Source: Sympetrum striolatum
Taxonomy: Eukaryota; Arthropoda; Insecta; Odonata; Libellulidae
Direction: 5' to 3'
NCBI GenBank assembly: GCA_947579665.1
Contig: OX388349.1
Location: 87,640,197 to 87,704,196 of the forward strand
Length of the DNA stretch: 64,000 nucleotides
The position numbers and the translations under genes are program-made. The notes beneath the pieces were generated by a model. The model was given only the letters and a program-made list of their open reading frames with translations. It was not told where the DNA came from and searched no databases. Within the stretch, counting starts at the first letter, position 1. Each line of letters opens with the position of its first letter. Shown here piece by piece: positions 48,670 through 64,000 of the stretch.

Positions 48670-50909
48670 ATGCCTTTAGAATGGCTTTTTGGGAGGAGAA
48701 TGACTCCGGAGGAGATGTTAAGAAAAAATCAAAGAGCTTTAAATAAAGCTATGAGAGATTTAGATCGGGAGAAGAATTTGATGGAACAACAAGAGAAGAA
48801 GATTATTAATGACATAAAGAAGATGGCAAAAGAAGGGCAAATGGTAAACGAATCCGATTATATTAATGAATTGCTTTTAGTTTCCTTAAACTGTTTGACA
48901 TATTTGAGCTTATATATTTGCAAGGCATCTCACTCAAAGTGTTATACACCATTTTGTAGGAAGCTGTCAAAATTATGGCAAAGGATTTGGTTAGGACACG
49001 ACGTTACTGCAAGAAATTCATGCTTATGAAAGCTAACATTCAAGCAGTATCATTGAAAATACAGACGTTAAGATCTCAAAATGCAATGGCTCAAGCTATG
49101 AAAGGAGTTACGAAAGCCATGCAAAATATGAATAAGTGAGTATCCTTTTCTTAAATGAAAAGAAAAAAGGAACACGGCTGTGTCATTAACATTAAGAGTT
49201 AAAAGAGATCCAAATAGCCGTTGTTAGCCAAAAAACGGCTATTTGGAGCTCTTTTTACTCTAAATATCCTTTTCTTGTCGTGAAACGTAAATGAGAAACC
49301 TCTCTTAGTTGCACTTACCATTTTAGTTTCAATTTTCGATCATTAAAAAACCTAAGGTATTTGTGTATAGTGAGGTCCCTTCTATGAACAAGTCTCATTG
49401 TTTCTTTCAGAGTATTTGTTTAAAGTAATTCTTGTTTGAAGAGAGAGAGAGTAGAGACCTTATTTGAGCATGGAATTTTTTCTTTAAAATTCCATTTACT
49501 ATTTTTATGCAATGCATCGCAATCGTTTGATAAATACTCCTGTTAACTCATGCCCTTCATTTATACGGTTGGAATTTGAACTTTCAAATTAATCTGAAAT
49601 GATGTTTACTGTGATCTGACTAATCATGAATTACTCAGCTTTCTTCTCACCAAAAGCATGGCATCTTTACATATCGCTATTTATGGAATTATACTAGCTA
49701 TATCTTTTGACTTTGTCATTCAAAGTGTTTTTTACATATCACTTCCATTATTTCTGATACTATATCTCTTTGTATGCAAACGTAACTTTTTTGGTAGGGC
49801 AATATCTTCAGCAAAATTTCAATATTTCTTTATTTCAGACAACTCAATCTGCCCCAAATTCAACGCATCCTGCATGAGTTTGAGAAGCAGTCGGAGATTA
49901 TGGATATGAAGGAGGAAATGATGAATGATGCTATTGACGATGCCATGGAAGATGAAGGGGATGAAGAGGAAAGGTAATACGTGAACAATTTGTATATTTA
50001 CACATTGTTACCTGCTGTTTAGTGTAGATATTTTATTGTTAACATAGTAATATGCTTTAGTTAAACTAGCAGACTTAAACCATACTTAATATAAAATAGT
50101 AAGCTGGAACCATTTGCAGGTACATGAATTTGCAACTTATTGCTTTAGAGCGAGAAGTTTTGCATTCATTGCTATTGAAAGATTTTTTCTATGGCTTTGA
50201 TTTCACTCCCTCGTAAATTAATCTTTAGTGATTATCATTCCACTTTACCTGATCTGGTTGAAGTTTTAGAGATTAAAAGATGAATTCTGTATTAAAAATT
50301 TTCTTGAAATAAATTATAGTCATTAACCTCAGAGTTTTATCATGAATGATGTATATGAAAAATTATAATTATTTTGACAGTTATCACATACAAGCATTCT
50401 TTTACTTAAAATAACTGAAAAATCTTTCATTTCGCATCTTTTCTTGCTTTTATTTTTTCTTGCTTATAATATAACGCTGCCACCTGGCCAAATTGCAGTG
50501 AAAATTGAAATAAAATAAATAATTATTATCATGCGTCCCAGATTTGATTCGCGGTGGGAACCAGTATACGAAATGACCTAAGCTGTTGCAGCACGTTAAG
50601 CAATACTAATATAACATGTTATATTTGTGGTATCAGACATTGTATTTGTAAGTTTTACTATACTACTCTTGCTATACCAATTAAAATTGCAGTGATGCAG
50701 TTGTCTCTCAAGTTCTGGATGAACTGGGTCTGCAGCTGAGTGATCAACTCTCTGGATTGCCGTCAGCTGCAGATTCATTAGCAGCGTCAAGATCGAAGAC
50801 TCCACAGGCTGCTGCAGCGGCTGCGGGTGGTGGAGGCGCAGAAGCCAGTCCAATGTCAGATATTGATGCAGATCTTCAAGCTAGGCTAGACAAATTGAGG
50901 CGTGAATAG
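48670..50909 (+). CDS. CHMP2A: CHMP2A/Vps2, ESCRT-III subunit (4 exons, 233 aa)
   Basis: Exons are 48670-48843, 48960-49135, 49839-49973 and 50693-50909, all with GT-AG introns and matching phases. ESCRT-III proteins polymerise on membranes to cut necks in endosomal sorting, cytokinesis and nuclear envelope repair. CHMP2A acts with CHMP3 late in assembly and recruits VPS4. The start matches the family (LFGRRMTPEEMLRKNQRALN), followed by the basic helix 1 (KKMAKEGQM; KIMAKDLVRTRRY), ANIQAVSLKIQTL, QAMKGVTKAMQNMN, the acidic EEMMNDAIDDAMED segment and a C-terminal MIM helix DLQARLDKLRRE. An Ala/Gly-rich stretch precedes the MIM. The ATG at 48670 gives the family-like MPLEWLFG start; an in-frame upstream GTG is ignored. 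Length fits the family (about 220). Confidence 0.95.
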
Positions 50910-52541
50910 TAATGCAAGAGGCTGTGGTATGGACAATATGCATTCCTGTTGGGCGTCGCATCTGGGAAACTTGGAAGTTGATTGCTGCTGATTGGTGAGA
51001 CAAAAGAGGTTTTTAATATTAAAGATCCTTCGAGTCGTAGGTCAGGTCATGAAGGATGGCTTTGCTTCGGTGCAGTGATTTGATCAGTGTTACAAAGAAT
51101 GCACTTTGCCATTGTAATATTTTGTCCACTAAAATATTGAAATTGTATTTTTAACTATCGTTACCACTTACGAGATCAATGAGATAACCTCAGCTCGCGC
51201 ATGACACTCACTGTAACCAACTCTAAGTGGTTCTTATCCTTGCAAATTTCATCAATCGTTCGTGTACATACGGAGTTTCATAAATGCGGTACATAATCTC
51301 CTTTCTTTGGGTTATTGGATTTGTTTCCTTAGCTTCGAAGTGCCTCAATCACTATGTAAGGTAATGTAGTTGAAAGTTGATTTATGACTAGCAGACGAGT
51401 GCAGAAGCTTTTTATATGTGTATACTGAATATAACCCAAGTCTATTTTGAGCTTTCTTATTGTAATATGTCTGTTTGTATCGAGGTACTGAATTATTTAT
51501 TAAAATTGTATATACACCATCAGGTGTTTTCATTTTGTCTACTTAATGTGATTCTCATGCTTTGTTTTTCTAAAATCTTTTGACTATGAAATACCTTCAC
51601 ACATGTATGAAATTATCTTTTCTTTGTAATTAAATTGTACATCTGTGTTGAATTTTATATATTCATGGAATATCTTTATCTTCTATCCAAATTGTGCCTT
51701 TTAAAACATCGAAAGATAAATTTGTCCTAATCTTTAGTAGTATTTTCAATTACTTTTATTTTTCAATAATTAATGATTGATGAATGAATGATTTATGCAT
51801 TTAATGCTTGAGAAAACGTTTTTGCTTTGCATTAAAGGATATGAAACTGATTTATAGGTTTATACCTACAAAAACCTATCCTACTTATCTTTTTGATGCA
51901 TAGCATTTCTTTTTGATTGGAATAAGATCAAGTTTGTCACATTTAATAAAATCAAAATGAATTTTGGATACACCTTAATTTTGTCAGCATAGACATGAGA
52001 GTACCCTCATTGGTAGCAACAGACCACATCCACATAACAAATTTAAGGTCAGCTTTGGTTATTTAAATCCATGTTAATGACCTCATTAATTTCCTATAAT
52101 GCTGACACCTATGTAACCACAGCATAGGTTTGGGTAAATATTGTGAAAAATTCATTTGAATATTTTATTATGATTGATTTTAGTTCATAACTGACAAATA
52201 TTTTCGAATTCCTTCTACAACACAGTGAAGAATTCTCCAAGAATGTTGCTCAGATGCTTTTGGGGTAAAATAATCAATGGCAAACTGTTCTTGGAAGCTG
52301 TAATGGTAGCTAGTCAATGGCAGATGGTTAAAACTTATGTTGAATTTTATGTCCTGCTCCTATTTTCTGTTTATGAAAATGTTTCTCCAGTTTGATTGTA
52401 TGTACTTGTTATCCATGAGTAACAAAGAGCATTATTACATGGAAATAAATAAATGTTCAAAATGACATGTACATTTATACATACAATAGGATTGTAACTC
52501 ATTGTGGATTTCATTTTGTAAGATTCATTGGTTATCTAAAG
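50910..52541 (+). other. CHMP2A 3' UTR and intergenic DNA
   Basis: AT-rich with several possible polyadenylation signals (ATTAAA near 51015, AATAAA at 51945-51950). No other gene seen. Confidence 0.5.
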
Positions 52542-52733
52542 CAGTGGTTCCCAACCTATTTCAGCTGCGACCCACCTTTCCTTATCGGAATACGGTCCAT
52601 CGGTACACGATGGAGTAAAAAACCTATTTATATATAAATCGATTTGTTTTCATTTTTCTTATATTTTCTGATGTATTTGATGGTTTCTGATAGTTTTTGG
52701 ATTGAGTCGCGACCCTCCGGTTGGGAACCGCTG
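52542..52733. mobile_element. hAT-type MITE (192 bp)
   Basis: Inverted ends CAGTGGTTCCCAACC and, at the other side, GGTTGGGAACCGCTG, with internal TGCGACCC/GTCGCGAC sequence as in hAT non-autonomous elements. Flanks ATCTAAAG and ATCTTACG fit a diverged 8 bp target duplication. Non-coding. Confidence 0.82.
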
Positions 52734-54600
52734 ATCTTACGTATGCTTTATCATTTATTACAGATTGGATAACCTATGAATTGACCACTAAAGTGGCCTT
52801 GGCATCAGTTTCCATATCCTCTGTCCCAGCTTCTTTAATTTTCTCCTTTCCAAATAGTTCTTATATTTTCGTAATGGTTTTGGTCAGTTTCTAAATTTCT
52901 GTTTGGCAGCTGAAGGGCTAAAATTCAGTTATAATACTTGTTACTTACAATTTTTCCTCTATGTTAAGGAGAGAACATTTTAAAGTCAACTATATTTTAT
53001 CTTAAAAATTAAAACTAGTGGTGTTATATACTCATGTAGTTGAGTTTTAATACTTGATTTCAGTCGAGGATGTATTAACTGTGTACTTTTTATTTTATAT
53101 TGTAGCTTATCGCATAAATTTGTTTAAACAGCTGCTGACTGGCTGCACAAAATCATGTATGCCTTTTCTCAGTAGTTCGAGTAGACTTCCACTACTATGT
53201 ATGATTTTGGTTTAGTTATCATAGCAATTGTAAGCTTCCTACTCATGTTGCCTACAAGTCATCATGTTCTCTCCAAAGCTTTGGTTGGTACTCGTGGAAA
53301 TGTTGAGGATTCAGTCGGCCTTGAGACTGATGGATTTATAGATGTGTTTTATAAATGTCTCTGGAACAACATTTTACTCACACTATGAAACTTGACTGAA
53401 ATTAAGATTCTCCATATAAAAAAAAAATATTGGGGAGTACATTAATCATTGATAATGCAAATTACAAGAAGTACATGGCTATGTTTTTATTATTGGAAAA
53501 TGCTATGCTGTTAAAACAGGAATTTATCTTTTTGTCCTGACAGATAATGACTGCCAGTCCATGTAGGATTGAAAATCTTGCAGTGTCATATAACAAGGAC
53601 ATTATATTCTGTGAGATTTCATGGAAAAGCTTCAGCAATTTCATCTTTTTTTTAATACTTTAATGTAACTTTATATCTGCTCTATACATTTTCTATTATT
53701 ATTATTTATTTATTTTATAAAAAGAATGGCACATAGGCTAATACAAAAATCAAATAAAGAATTAAACATTCCTTACATATACCAGTACATATTAAATCTA
53801 ATACTTTAAAAATTTCTCAAAATCATTTATCTTGTAAAAGTTTAAAGAGATAATTATATATTCTGACATTTTAGATTACTCATTTTGTTGCTCCAATAGC
53901 GCAATTTAAATATTGTGCTACTTCTTAAATAGTTAGATATATCTTTGATAGGTAAAATTTGTTGCCTCAGTTTAAACTACCCCTAAACAAAATAGGATGG
54001 TAAGGTTTTCTTCCACTCCATAACGCCTGCCACTCTATTTTATTTTAAATGAACAAAATATTTGGGACAATATAAAAATAAAATTTAGATGCTTATACTT
54101 GCCATTCACTTCAGATTCCAGGGATAAGCATTTCATAATATTTTTTTCTGTCAGTCACATTTCTAAAACAATAATAATATTTATTTTACCAAAGACCAAA
54201 TAGGTAAAGGCGTCGTCAAACATATGAATGGGGAGAGTGAAATTATTTACTGAGGTGGAATCGCTCTATCAAACTGCTTTTGGCGTGAATAAAGTTAATG
54301 CTACGATTTTATTCTCAAAAAGATATGGCAAAGCACTGTTGTGGCATCTACTATTTTTTCCTTAAGATTATGCTTTTAAATTCCATGAAGCAAAGACTGA
54401 ACACATCAAATTTAAGAATCTAACGATTGATGAATGAGTAGTAATGTTGTCAAAAAAGCTTTGACAACTTAATTGTTTTGAACATTGGGAATCAAAACAG
54501 GATATGGCTATCTGGAAGTTTGGCACACAGCCCATTGGGCGGAATACCGCCATAGGGACTTTCAAACCCGCCCCTGAGCACCTGAAGATAGCCCAATTCG
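52734..54600. other. Intergenic; possible reversed LINE tail near 53700
   Basis: Mostly AT-rich. TATTATTATTATTTATTTAT at about 53696-53716 could be the tail of a minus-strand retroelement. A small inverted repeat GGCTATCT/AGATAGCC lies at about 54505-54593. No gene supported. Confidence 0.3.
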
Positions 54601-54946
54601 CGGAAATCCGCCCAATTTGGCAACCCTGCCACTGCGGTACCCTTCGAAGTCTTCGGGATGAAATATAAGTTTTAAAATAACATTTTTATCACTTTATTGT
54701 TCTAAAAAAATTATTTCAATGATCCCCTTAATATAAAATCTCAAATTAAATAATATTAAAATTTAATATCGCATTCGTTTGTGTAGAAGTGGCGCGGTTT
54801 TCCGTGCGATTTTAGCGCCACGCTTAGCAAAGCGTAGAAGTTCACTAAGATTAGAATTCTTTCCTCCCCGGCATTGGTTCGTGAGTCAGGCATCGGGTGA
54901 TATATCCGAGGATTTTCGGCCCATCCGCGCTGATACTTTGTTTGAA
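54601..54946 (+). promoter_or_regulatory. RACK1 upstream region and 5' UTR
   Basis: Contains GTGGCGCGG and AGCGCCACGC segments and a pyrimidine-rich TTCTTTCCTCCCC (about 54859-54871) that could be a TOP-like start, as in many ribosomal-protein-class genes. Transcription start not determinable by eye. Confidence 0.3.
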
Positions 54947-57569
<2,623 letters not shown>

Positions 57570-59216
57570 ACTAGCCATGGCTAGTCTAATAAATGTTTAA
57601 AGCTTGTACCTGTTTTTTCTTTTGAAGCTATATTATAGCTTGTCTTCAGGAAGTTCATTCCAAATCCTATTTATCTTCTGTATCATGAACAAATGATAGG
57701 GTTCGTGAGAATATTTGATTCGTTTCACCCAGTTATTACCATGAGCTCGCTATGCGTGTGAATTCCTTGTAAATAAATGTAATAAAGTAAATTTTATTTC
57801 TGTCAACTAAATAGTTTGTTCAGTTTTAATGGCGTTTGAAGTTACGACAGGTAAACTGGCTTCTCTCCTCAGCATTCCTTAAGTTATGAGGATCTTCAGT
57901 GAGGGGGCTGTTGCTAATGTCTGGAACTTGTTGCACATTTGGAGGATTGAATATTTGACCCACTGGATGGGATTTGAACTTGTTTGGGATATTATTATTA
58001 TATTTGATTCGTTGTAAGGGGTTCCTATGGATTCATTAAATGGCTAGTTAAGTACGTCATGCTGGTGGAATTTAGGAAAGGTTTTAGCATCATTTGTCAA
58101 TATTTCTGTTAGTACCTTTGTTCGTCTGGACATTGTAAGTGCATCTGAAAGGCTTTAGTAGAACTTGGGGCACTTGAATATCCAAATCTCATTCAATTGT
58201 ATTCTTGTAGGGATGGTTAGTCACCTAGCTGCGCTTGTGCATATAATGTAATTTGGAAATGAAATTTAACAATCTTTATAGTTGTGACTTGAGAAAAAAA
58301 ACTTTCCTTTCTCATTCGAAGAAATATACACAGTTGGAGGCATCCTTTGCCCCTAAAACTAAATACATTTTATTGAGAAAGTACGAAAAATTGGCAATTG
58401 ATGTGTTTTTGTGCAACAACTACCTAAATCTGTAACCGCCATATTGAATTTTTCAGTAGGTATAGCTTCCCTTCACCAGATGCCGTAGCGATCGAGCAGT
58501 GTCATATCTTCGCAATGTCGAAGTATCTTATAGCATAAATTTCCCTACAATCTTACGGCTCCATGGAGTGAAACGGGTGTTAGGGTGGGATGCTCGGAAA
58601 GAAATGCCATTTATAAGTAATTTAACTGTAAGAAAAGGCCAATTTTATTCAATTTAACGAAGGAAACCCTTACCACCCAACTCAGCCCATCGGCACCGCG
58701 CATATTTCACGATGGGTGGAGGAGCTGCGTAGTAATTGTTTATATTATGCAATATCTAAATTCAATTAAAGGAACTCTACTCAACCCATCAGCACCGCGC
58801 GTACATGAGTAATGGGCGTAAATACAGAGATTAAAAAGGAGTAGGATAACATGCAATATGTAAGCAGAGAAACGTTATAAGAGAAATTCGTTTAGTGTTA
58901 CCCTAGCGGCAGTTCGCGGAAGCTCGTAAATAGCCAAGATCGGCATCAAAAGTAATGACCAAAGTGACAAAGTAATTCTCGAAGCTTTGTATCTAAAGAA
59001 TACACCCAGTGACTAGAGTTTTATCATTGTAAAATGCGCAATCTTTACTCTATCTATGAAAGCAATAATTATAATTCTAGTGTCACACATAAAGGAGATA
59101 TGATTTTTTTCCGTAAACCAGATACAACAGATATATACCCTAATAGAAAATCTCGGTTGAACTGGAGGTTCTGTGATAGCAAATTTCGGAGTGTGGGTCA
59201 CAGAAACTGCAGTTTT
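57570..59216. other. Intergenic between RACK1 and the repeat
   Basis: RACK1 3' end with AATAAA signals, then AT-rich DNA. A short tandem similarity occurs at about 58680-58740 and 58765-58815 (CAACTCAGCCCATCGGCACC and a variant). No gene supported. Confidence 0.4.
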
Positions 59217-59745
59217 ACCGGTAATGTATATCACAGATGTTAACGAAAATTAACAGCACAAATCAATTGCTAAACATAGGTTTGGTATGACTAATTCATT
59301 CGTAACCACACCTCTTTTGTTTACAAGTAAAAGTTAGATGAAGAATGATATAATAGAACATGGAGTAACCGCGCTTTTTACGAAAAACGGTATGTAGGCA
59401 TGAGGAGTGAGCTATATTTGGGTTTCCTTTGCGAAATGCGTAATAATGCACCAAATATTGATTCCGTGAATCAAATGCCAATAATACTCTATAACTAAGG
59501 CGGTAGCAATTTAGATCACTAGTTTTAGAGCCAGTAACTGAAAACAATAGGTGTTCGAAAATGAATAGTAAGGTAATCATCGGGAAAGAGCAGAATGTGT
59601 GTTTTTATGATTTTTTCATGGTTTAGTTCATCATTAAGCCACCCTTATTATGTATTTTATTCGCAATGAGCCGTTTCGAGGGAGAATAATCTTTGAATTG
59701 AGTAAGAGATGATTGTCTTTTTTGGCCACATTATTTTGTAAATAC
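59217..59745 (-). repeat. ~530 bp repeat, copy 2, upstream of the FASTKD gene
   Basis: Reverse complement of 48016-48556. It ends about 140 bp before the FASTKD start codon. Next to it, 59155-59215 is itself a small foldback: AACTGGAGGTTCTGTGA against TCACAGAAACTGCAGTT. Confidence 0.75.
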
Positions 59746-59882
59746 TGTTGTGCTCGTGTTTACTTATGGAATTTAAAGCTGAGTAGAACTTAATTGTTTT
59801 CAATTAGTTACCTGTATCCATTTAGGAAGAGAGTTATATTGGTGAGCTGATGTATATTGATTATTGACAATCAACTTCACTC

Positions 59883-62800
59883 ATGAAAATGGTTTGTTGT
59901 TTTACTCGATGTGCTTTTCTTAGGCATGTTAAGTTTCAGCATACTTATTTCGGAAAATTTCATGTTAGGTGCATTTCCAACAGAAAAATGTTACAATATA
60001 TTGTTGGAAAGAATTACAATGATGCAAATAGTTATAGCACAGCGGCAATTAACGCAGCCAAGTTGCTTTCTTGTGAGAATATATCATTAAAATGTAAGGG
60101 ATTAATATGTAAAGTACACGAAAGTTGTGGTAATGAAACAGATAGTGACACGGAGGAAGTGGATGTACTTGATCCATCTGCAACCTTGGAGGGGAAAGAG
60201 TCAGTTCATAACATTCTCTCTTCGGATGCAGAAGATCCCATCATCAATCGTTTAAAATCTTCCGCTAACATCCAAGAAGTTTTTGATACTATTTTAGAAA
60301 ATCAAGAGAAAATTAAAGGAATTCACTTGGCTCATGCAATATTAGCCATATGGGATTTGCAAGTAGCCTCCTTAAGCCTCAGTGCAACTCCTTACAACAT
60401 TGAATCTCAACAATTAGCGCCGGAGTCCTTCATTTCTTACATTGCTTCAATTCCAGAACTACAGAAGTTTGTTTATCTGCTCCTGAAAAATATAGACAAT
60501 ATGAGTCCTGATGCCTTGGCTTGCTCGGCGTTGTACTTGGGGAAGTTGGGCTTCGGTGAAGTTGTTGATTCACAATCTTACTGCATGAGTTTAGTGCACG
60601 AATGTATCACCAAAATGTTTCGTCATTGTGAATCAATGTTAGAAGAGCTGAATTTGGCTGCTCTGTCTAGGTTTCTAGTTGCCATGCGTGTCTGGAATAG
60701 CTCTTCACCATCATCCTACAACTGTACTGTTGACAGTAATAAAATAAAAAATAAAATACTGGAATATTTTCAGGATTGTTCAGATCCTGAGGATTTACGG
60801 CTTTTAACTATTAGTCTTTCGCACATCAGACCTTGTGGGGATTTTGATGTCCTCCAGAAGTATAGAAATCTTGTACAGAGGCTCATTTCCAGTGGTGCCC
60901 TCGGTCCAGAAGATTCACGGGCAGTGGTGAGAGCAGCGACATTTCTCAACTTACCTCATTGGTCTCACCTGAACATCACTTTCACGCGTTCGCTGTTGCT
61001 GTTGCTGAAGGGTAAAATTCGTAGTTTGACACCAGCAGATCTGGTATTAGTTAATCGCATTATTCAGAGTCAGTTAGAACCAGCTAATCTCTTGATGGAG
61101 ATAAGAGAAAGTGCTTCAAAACTTCTTAATGACAAAGATGAAACAGTGCCTATTATTGACTTATTAGCTTGTCTTGTGCATTCAGTTCAGCCTTCTCACA
61201 AGAAACGATTTGAAGAAGCTACATTAGATTTTATGAAAACTTCTCTCAGTACTCGTTTACTACCTGTGACATTCAAAGTTATTAGGCACTTGAAAACTTC
61301 CAATATCAATTTGTGCAATGCATTCTGGAGTAGTGCCTTAGGATACATTGAAGCAAAACCACGTTTGCAAGAACCCCATCGTCTTCTAAGGTTCTGCCAC
61401 TGGTATATGCACTTCAACAACAACTTGGGGGGGACCTATCGACATTTCAATTTTGAGATAGCTGTCTCAAAAATAATTATCCGCAACATTTTTGACTGGA
61501 CCAATCCTTCATGGATAATTCGAGCCTCATCCTTTCTCATAGCGTACAGTAGAACATCCCACAATCCAGAGTTGGTGCAGAAACTGTCAGGGAGGCTGTT
61601 TGATAATCTAAGGAACCTCTCTTCTGATGACTGCCTTTTCTTGTCTCATGGCCTCAACATTGCCATGAATTTGTCTAGAGGGTCTAGAATAAGGAGCAAA
61701 AGCTATTTGTGGAATTTCCCTCAACTAGCGAGAAGTCTCGATAGATGGTCAGAGGAGCAACTAGGAAGTAATGACCTCATATTGAGGAGTATGAATGTAA
61801 TTGCAAGAGGATACATCGAAAGGAAAAGTTTCTATAAAAGGAACTCGTTCTTCCCAGAGAGCTTGGCTAAACGTTATGAGGAGATGGTGCTCTTGGCAAA
61901 GGATACTGAGGAATCAGATTCCTCTGACAAAGCAGCTGTATTGTCTTCTCGATCCGTGCGGGATATCTGTACCAATATGATAGGTGGTGATTGGCTTCTT
62001 CCAAAAGCTGCAGATTGTTTGGCTGAGTACATCGTGAAGGAGGAAGCAAGCCTTTCCGGGGAAGTGGTGGAAAGAGTCATTCAGAATTTCTTTCATCTAA
62101 ATCACCACCCTAAATCTGCTGAAAAATTCTTTGAATCTGCTGCTGGAATTTTATTTAGGTGAGATTTTCTTCTGATGTTAATGGAAATAAATTCTATTTC
62201 TTTGTAATACAAATCTAGAACAGCACATGAATCATTGCCGTCATTAAATAATTGAAGATTTAAAAGAATAATTCGAAAAAATGATTCATAAAAGAGTTTG
62301 GTAATGTGATTTACTGTTATTTAAAATCACGTCAGTTTTAGAATTCAAATGGATCATCTTTGTAGATTGTGAGCAATTCTGGTTGTTTATGAGTCTTTGA
62401 TGATTGCTTATGATAAGTTTCTCAGTATCATAGAAAAAATCACTTATTTATGCAACTCTGACAAACTTCACTTCCTACTTCTCACTCCACTAACTCCTTT
62501 AAGATAATGTAACTAATAATCTGTGACTCAATATTTTCTTATTAACATTTTTTTCTGATTTCAAATCTCTTTATTAGTTCATAGACTATGGCCACTTGCT
62601 ATATCACGTTTGTTTTAATATACCAGAAGTATTCATCTGAGAGTCAAACAAATTAATTAATTAAATTATTATTAAAATTGGGTTATCAACAAAGAATTTT
62701 TTAATGAATATTTACCATTTCTTTCTATAAGGATTTTTGTGTATTCACTGTCAGAATTTTCCTTTTGAAGAGACAAAGAGAGGATACCAGGACTCAGTCT

Positions 62801-63727
62801 TCTGCAAGCATCCTTAGGACTCTGCTATTTCCAAGGTCTTCCCTCTTCCCTCATCAATTATATATTTGCTGTAGAATTTTTGGATAGGCTCGACAATGAA
62901 ATATGTCATTGCTATGCAAAGGTAAAATGAAAGTGTTATAGTAATGCCTCAATGTACAAGCCCCTTACAAAACTAGATTTACGAATTAATCATGTCTAAA
63001 ATCTAAACAGTTTTAAATTAAAAATTGCCCTGCTATTTGAAACGTAAGAATGGTCAAAGTTTAAAATTTTTGGATCTGAAACTCAAATTATGGCATTTTA
63101 AAATTCCTTTTGTGTATGAATCAGTCTTACTCTTTTAGCTATTAAATCTATGTTGATAAGGAATGACCAAAAGAACTTAGAAATGTAAGAGTAAAATAGA
63201 TCAGCTAATACCTGGATATATCACCCAAAAGCAGATGCTATCAATATTTTTATATACCCAAAAAGTTGTTCTTGTACAAGCTTCTAACTCAGCTGGTGAG
63301 AGTATCTGTCCTGCATCTCAGAGATCACATCCTGGATACATTTGATTATTTTTCTCTTATGATTTGTTTCCTAGAATCAAACATTCTGCATCCTTTAATC
63401 TAGCCACCACTATTTGGGCATTTAAAGAAGTTTAGCAATAGAAATAAGCTCAGTACGAGAGAGTAAGGTAATAAATTTCAAAACCATTTGATGTGGTCTC
63501 TATTAATTTTGATTCGTTGTGGAAAAATGTTACAAAATGTTTCATCCATTCTCTGACTTGTATTATGCTTGAGATATCTTTTAAATTTACCTCCAATTCA
63601 TAGGCTATTTATCCAGTGAGAGTGAGGCACAACTTGATGGAATTGAACCGTGCAGTTTGTCTAGATTACCCCGATGCAGATATACCTTGGTTTCACAAAA
63701 AGTACTGTGAGGAAATTGTTGCATCAG
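59883..63727 (+). CDS. FASTKD-family mitochondrial RNA-binding protein, partial (runs past the window or further exons)
   Basis: Exon 1 is 59883-62158 (758 whole codons plus two bases, donor AG|GTGAG). Exon 2 is 62771-62921 (acceptor TTTTGAAG, in phase). Exon 3 is 63604-63727, and its donor GTTTGT points to more exons beyond the window. FASTK-domain proteins act in mitochondria in RNA processing and stability. The N-terminus is basic and acid-free (MKMVCCFTRCAFLRHVKF), fitting a mitochondrial presequence. Helical repeats follow, and exons 1-3 contain FAST-type motifs: LSSDDCLFLSHGLNIAMN and VERVIQNFFHLNHHPKSAEK in exon 1, GLSLLQASLGLCYFQGLPSS in exon 2, then VRHNLMELNRAVCLDYPDAD with PWFHKKYCE in exon 3. 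The expected C-terminal RAP domain is not in the window. Which paralogue it is cannot be decided here. Confidence 0.85.
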
Positions 63728-64000
63728 GTTTGTATCGATGTTTAAAATTTCTAATGTATGTTGAAAATAATAATTCAAGCGCAGTTTTATTTCCTGTTAA
63801 ATTTAAGAAGAATTTTTCACTGCTCGTATAGACAGCTCCAACCAATGTACTCCTAAAATATATACATCATAATCAAAATTGCCATATTCAATTGCTGCTG
63901 AGTTAATTTAGACGTCTCATTTTCTGTTAATAAAAGCTCAGCTGCTCAAAATTTAGTTTTTTGGGCAATCCATGGACTGATTTTTGGAATATTATCAATA
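63728..64000 (+). other. Intron of the FASTKD gene
   Basis: Follows the donor CATCAG|GTTTGT. AT-rich. The next exon is not in the window. Confidence 0.6.

Noticed and set aside
52734..54600. Short ORFs at 53197-53388 and 54368-54565
   Set aside because: About 60 codons each, AT-driven, without splice context or recognisable motifs.
54779..54946. N-terminal extension of RACK1 by 56 codons
   Set aside because: RACK1 proteins start at MxExLxLRGTLxGH, matching the ATG at 54947. The upstream part is Arg-rich and looks like 5' UTR.

Overview
This window is AT-rich eukaryotic nuclear DNA, almost certainly from an insect or other arthropod. The evidence is the spliced GT-AG genes whose proteins look insect-like (CHMP2A/Vps2, RACK1, a FASTKD-family protein), and the repeat content: Helitrons with CTAG ends, RTE-type and CR1/jockey-type LINEs (the latter with a GATGTA tail), Tigger/pogo and hAT-type remnants, and a tRNA-derived SINE. 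The species could not be named from the sequence. All functional calls come from reading the sequence; no database search was possible.

Layout. 1-1.7 kb holds nothing recognised. About 1.7-34.3 kb is a very large imperfect inverted repeat, with the left arm at ~1.7-19.3 kb, a ~2.8 kb spacer and the right arm at ~22.2-34.3 kb. Its outer parts carry the same nested transposons: a CR1-like LINE (B1), a ~485 bp Helitron and an RTE-type LINE inside B1. This cluster therefore existed before the duplication. The left RTE was later split by a second CR1-like LINE (B2, with TSD TAAGGGA), and B2 was split by a tandem array of three Helitron copies. The inner arms are AT-rich, contain several exon-like segments, and are nearest to identical around a CCAAT-containing, splice-donor-containing module beside the spacer. 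The spacer itself has open, spliced-looking segments of unknown identity.

35-48 kb is intergenic and repeat-rich. It holds a foldback element, a tandem family of exon-like segments (37.5-38.4 kb), a SINE with perfect 13 bp TSDs, LINE 3' ends, a GC-rich 19 bp minisatellite with G-quadruplex potential, a Tigger transposase fragment, a ~166 bp-period repeat family, and a 2.2 kb element with inverted ends that each contain a TGACGTCA site.

48.6-64 kb is the conventional gene-bearing part, all on the + strand: CHMP2A (4 exons, ESCRT-III), RACK1 (7 exons, ribosomal scaffold), and a mitochondrial FASTKD-family gene that runs off the window. RACK1 introns 3 and 5 each hold a copy of a ~136 nt sequence with the layout of an H/ACA snoRNA, and intron 4 holds a candidate C/D snoRNA. 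Two copies of a ~540 bp repeat in opposite orientation bracket the CHMP2A-RACK1 pair. The three genes are housekeeping genes with no obvious shared pathway; each has its own upstream region and polyadenylation signals.
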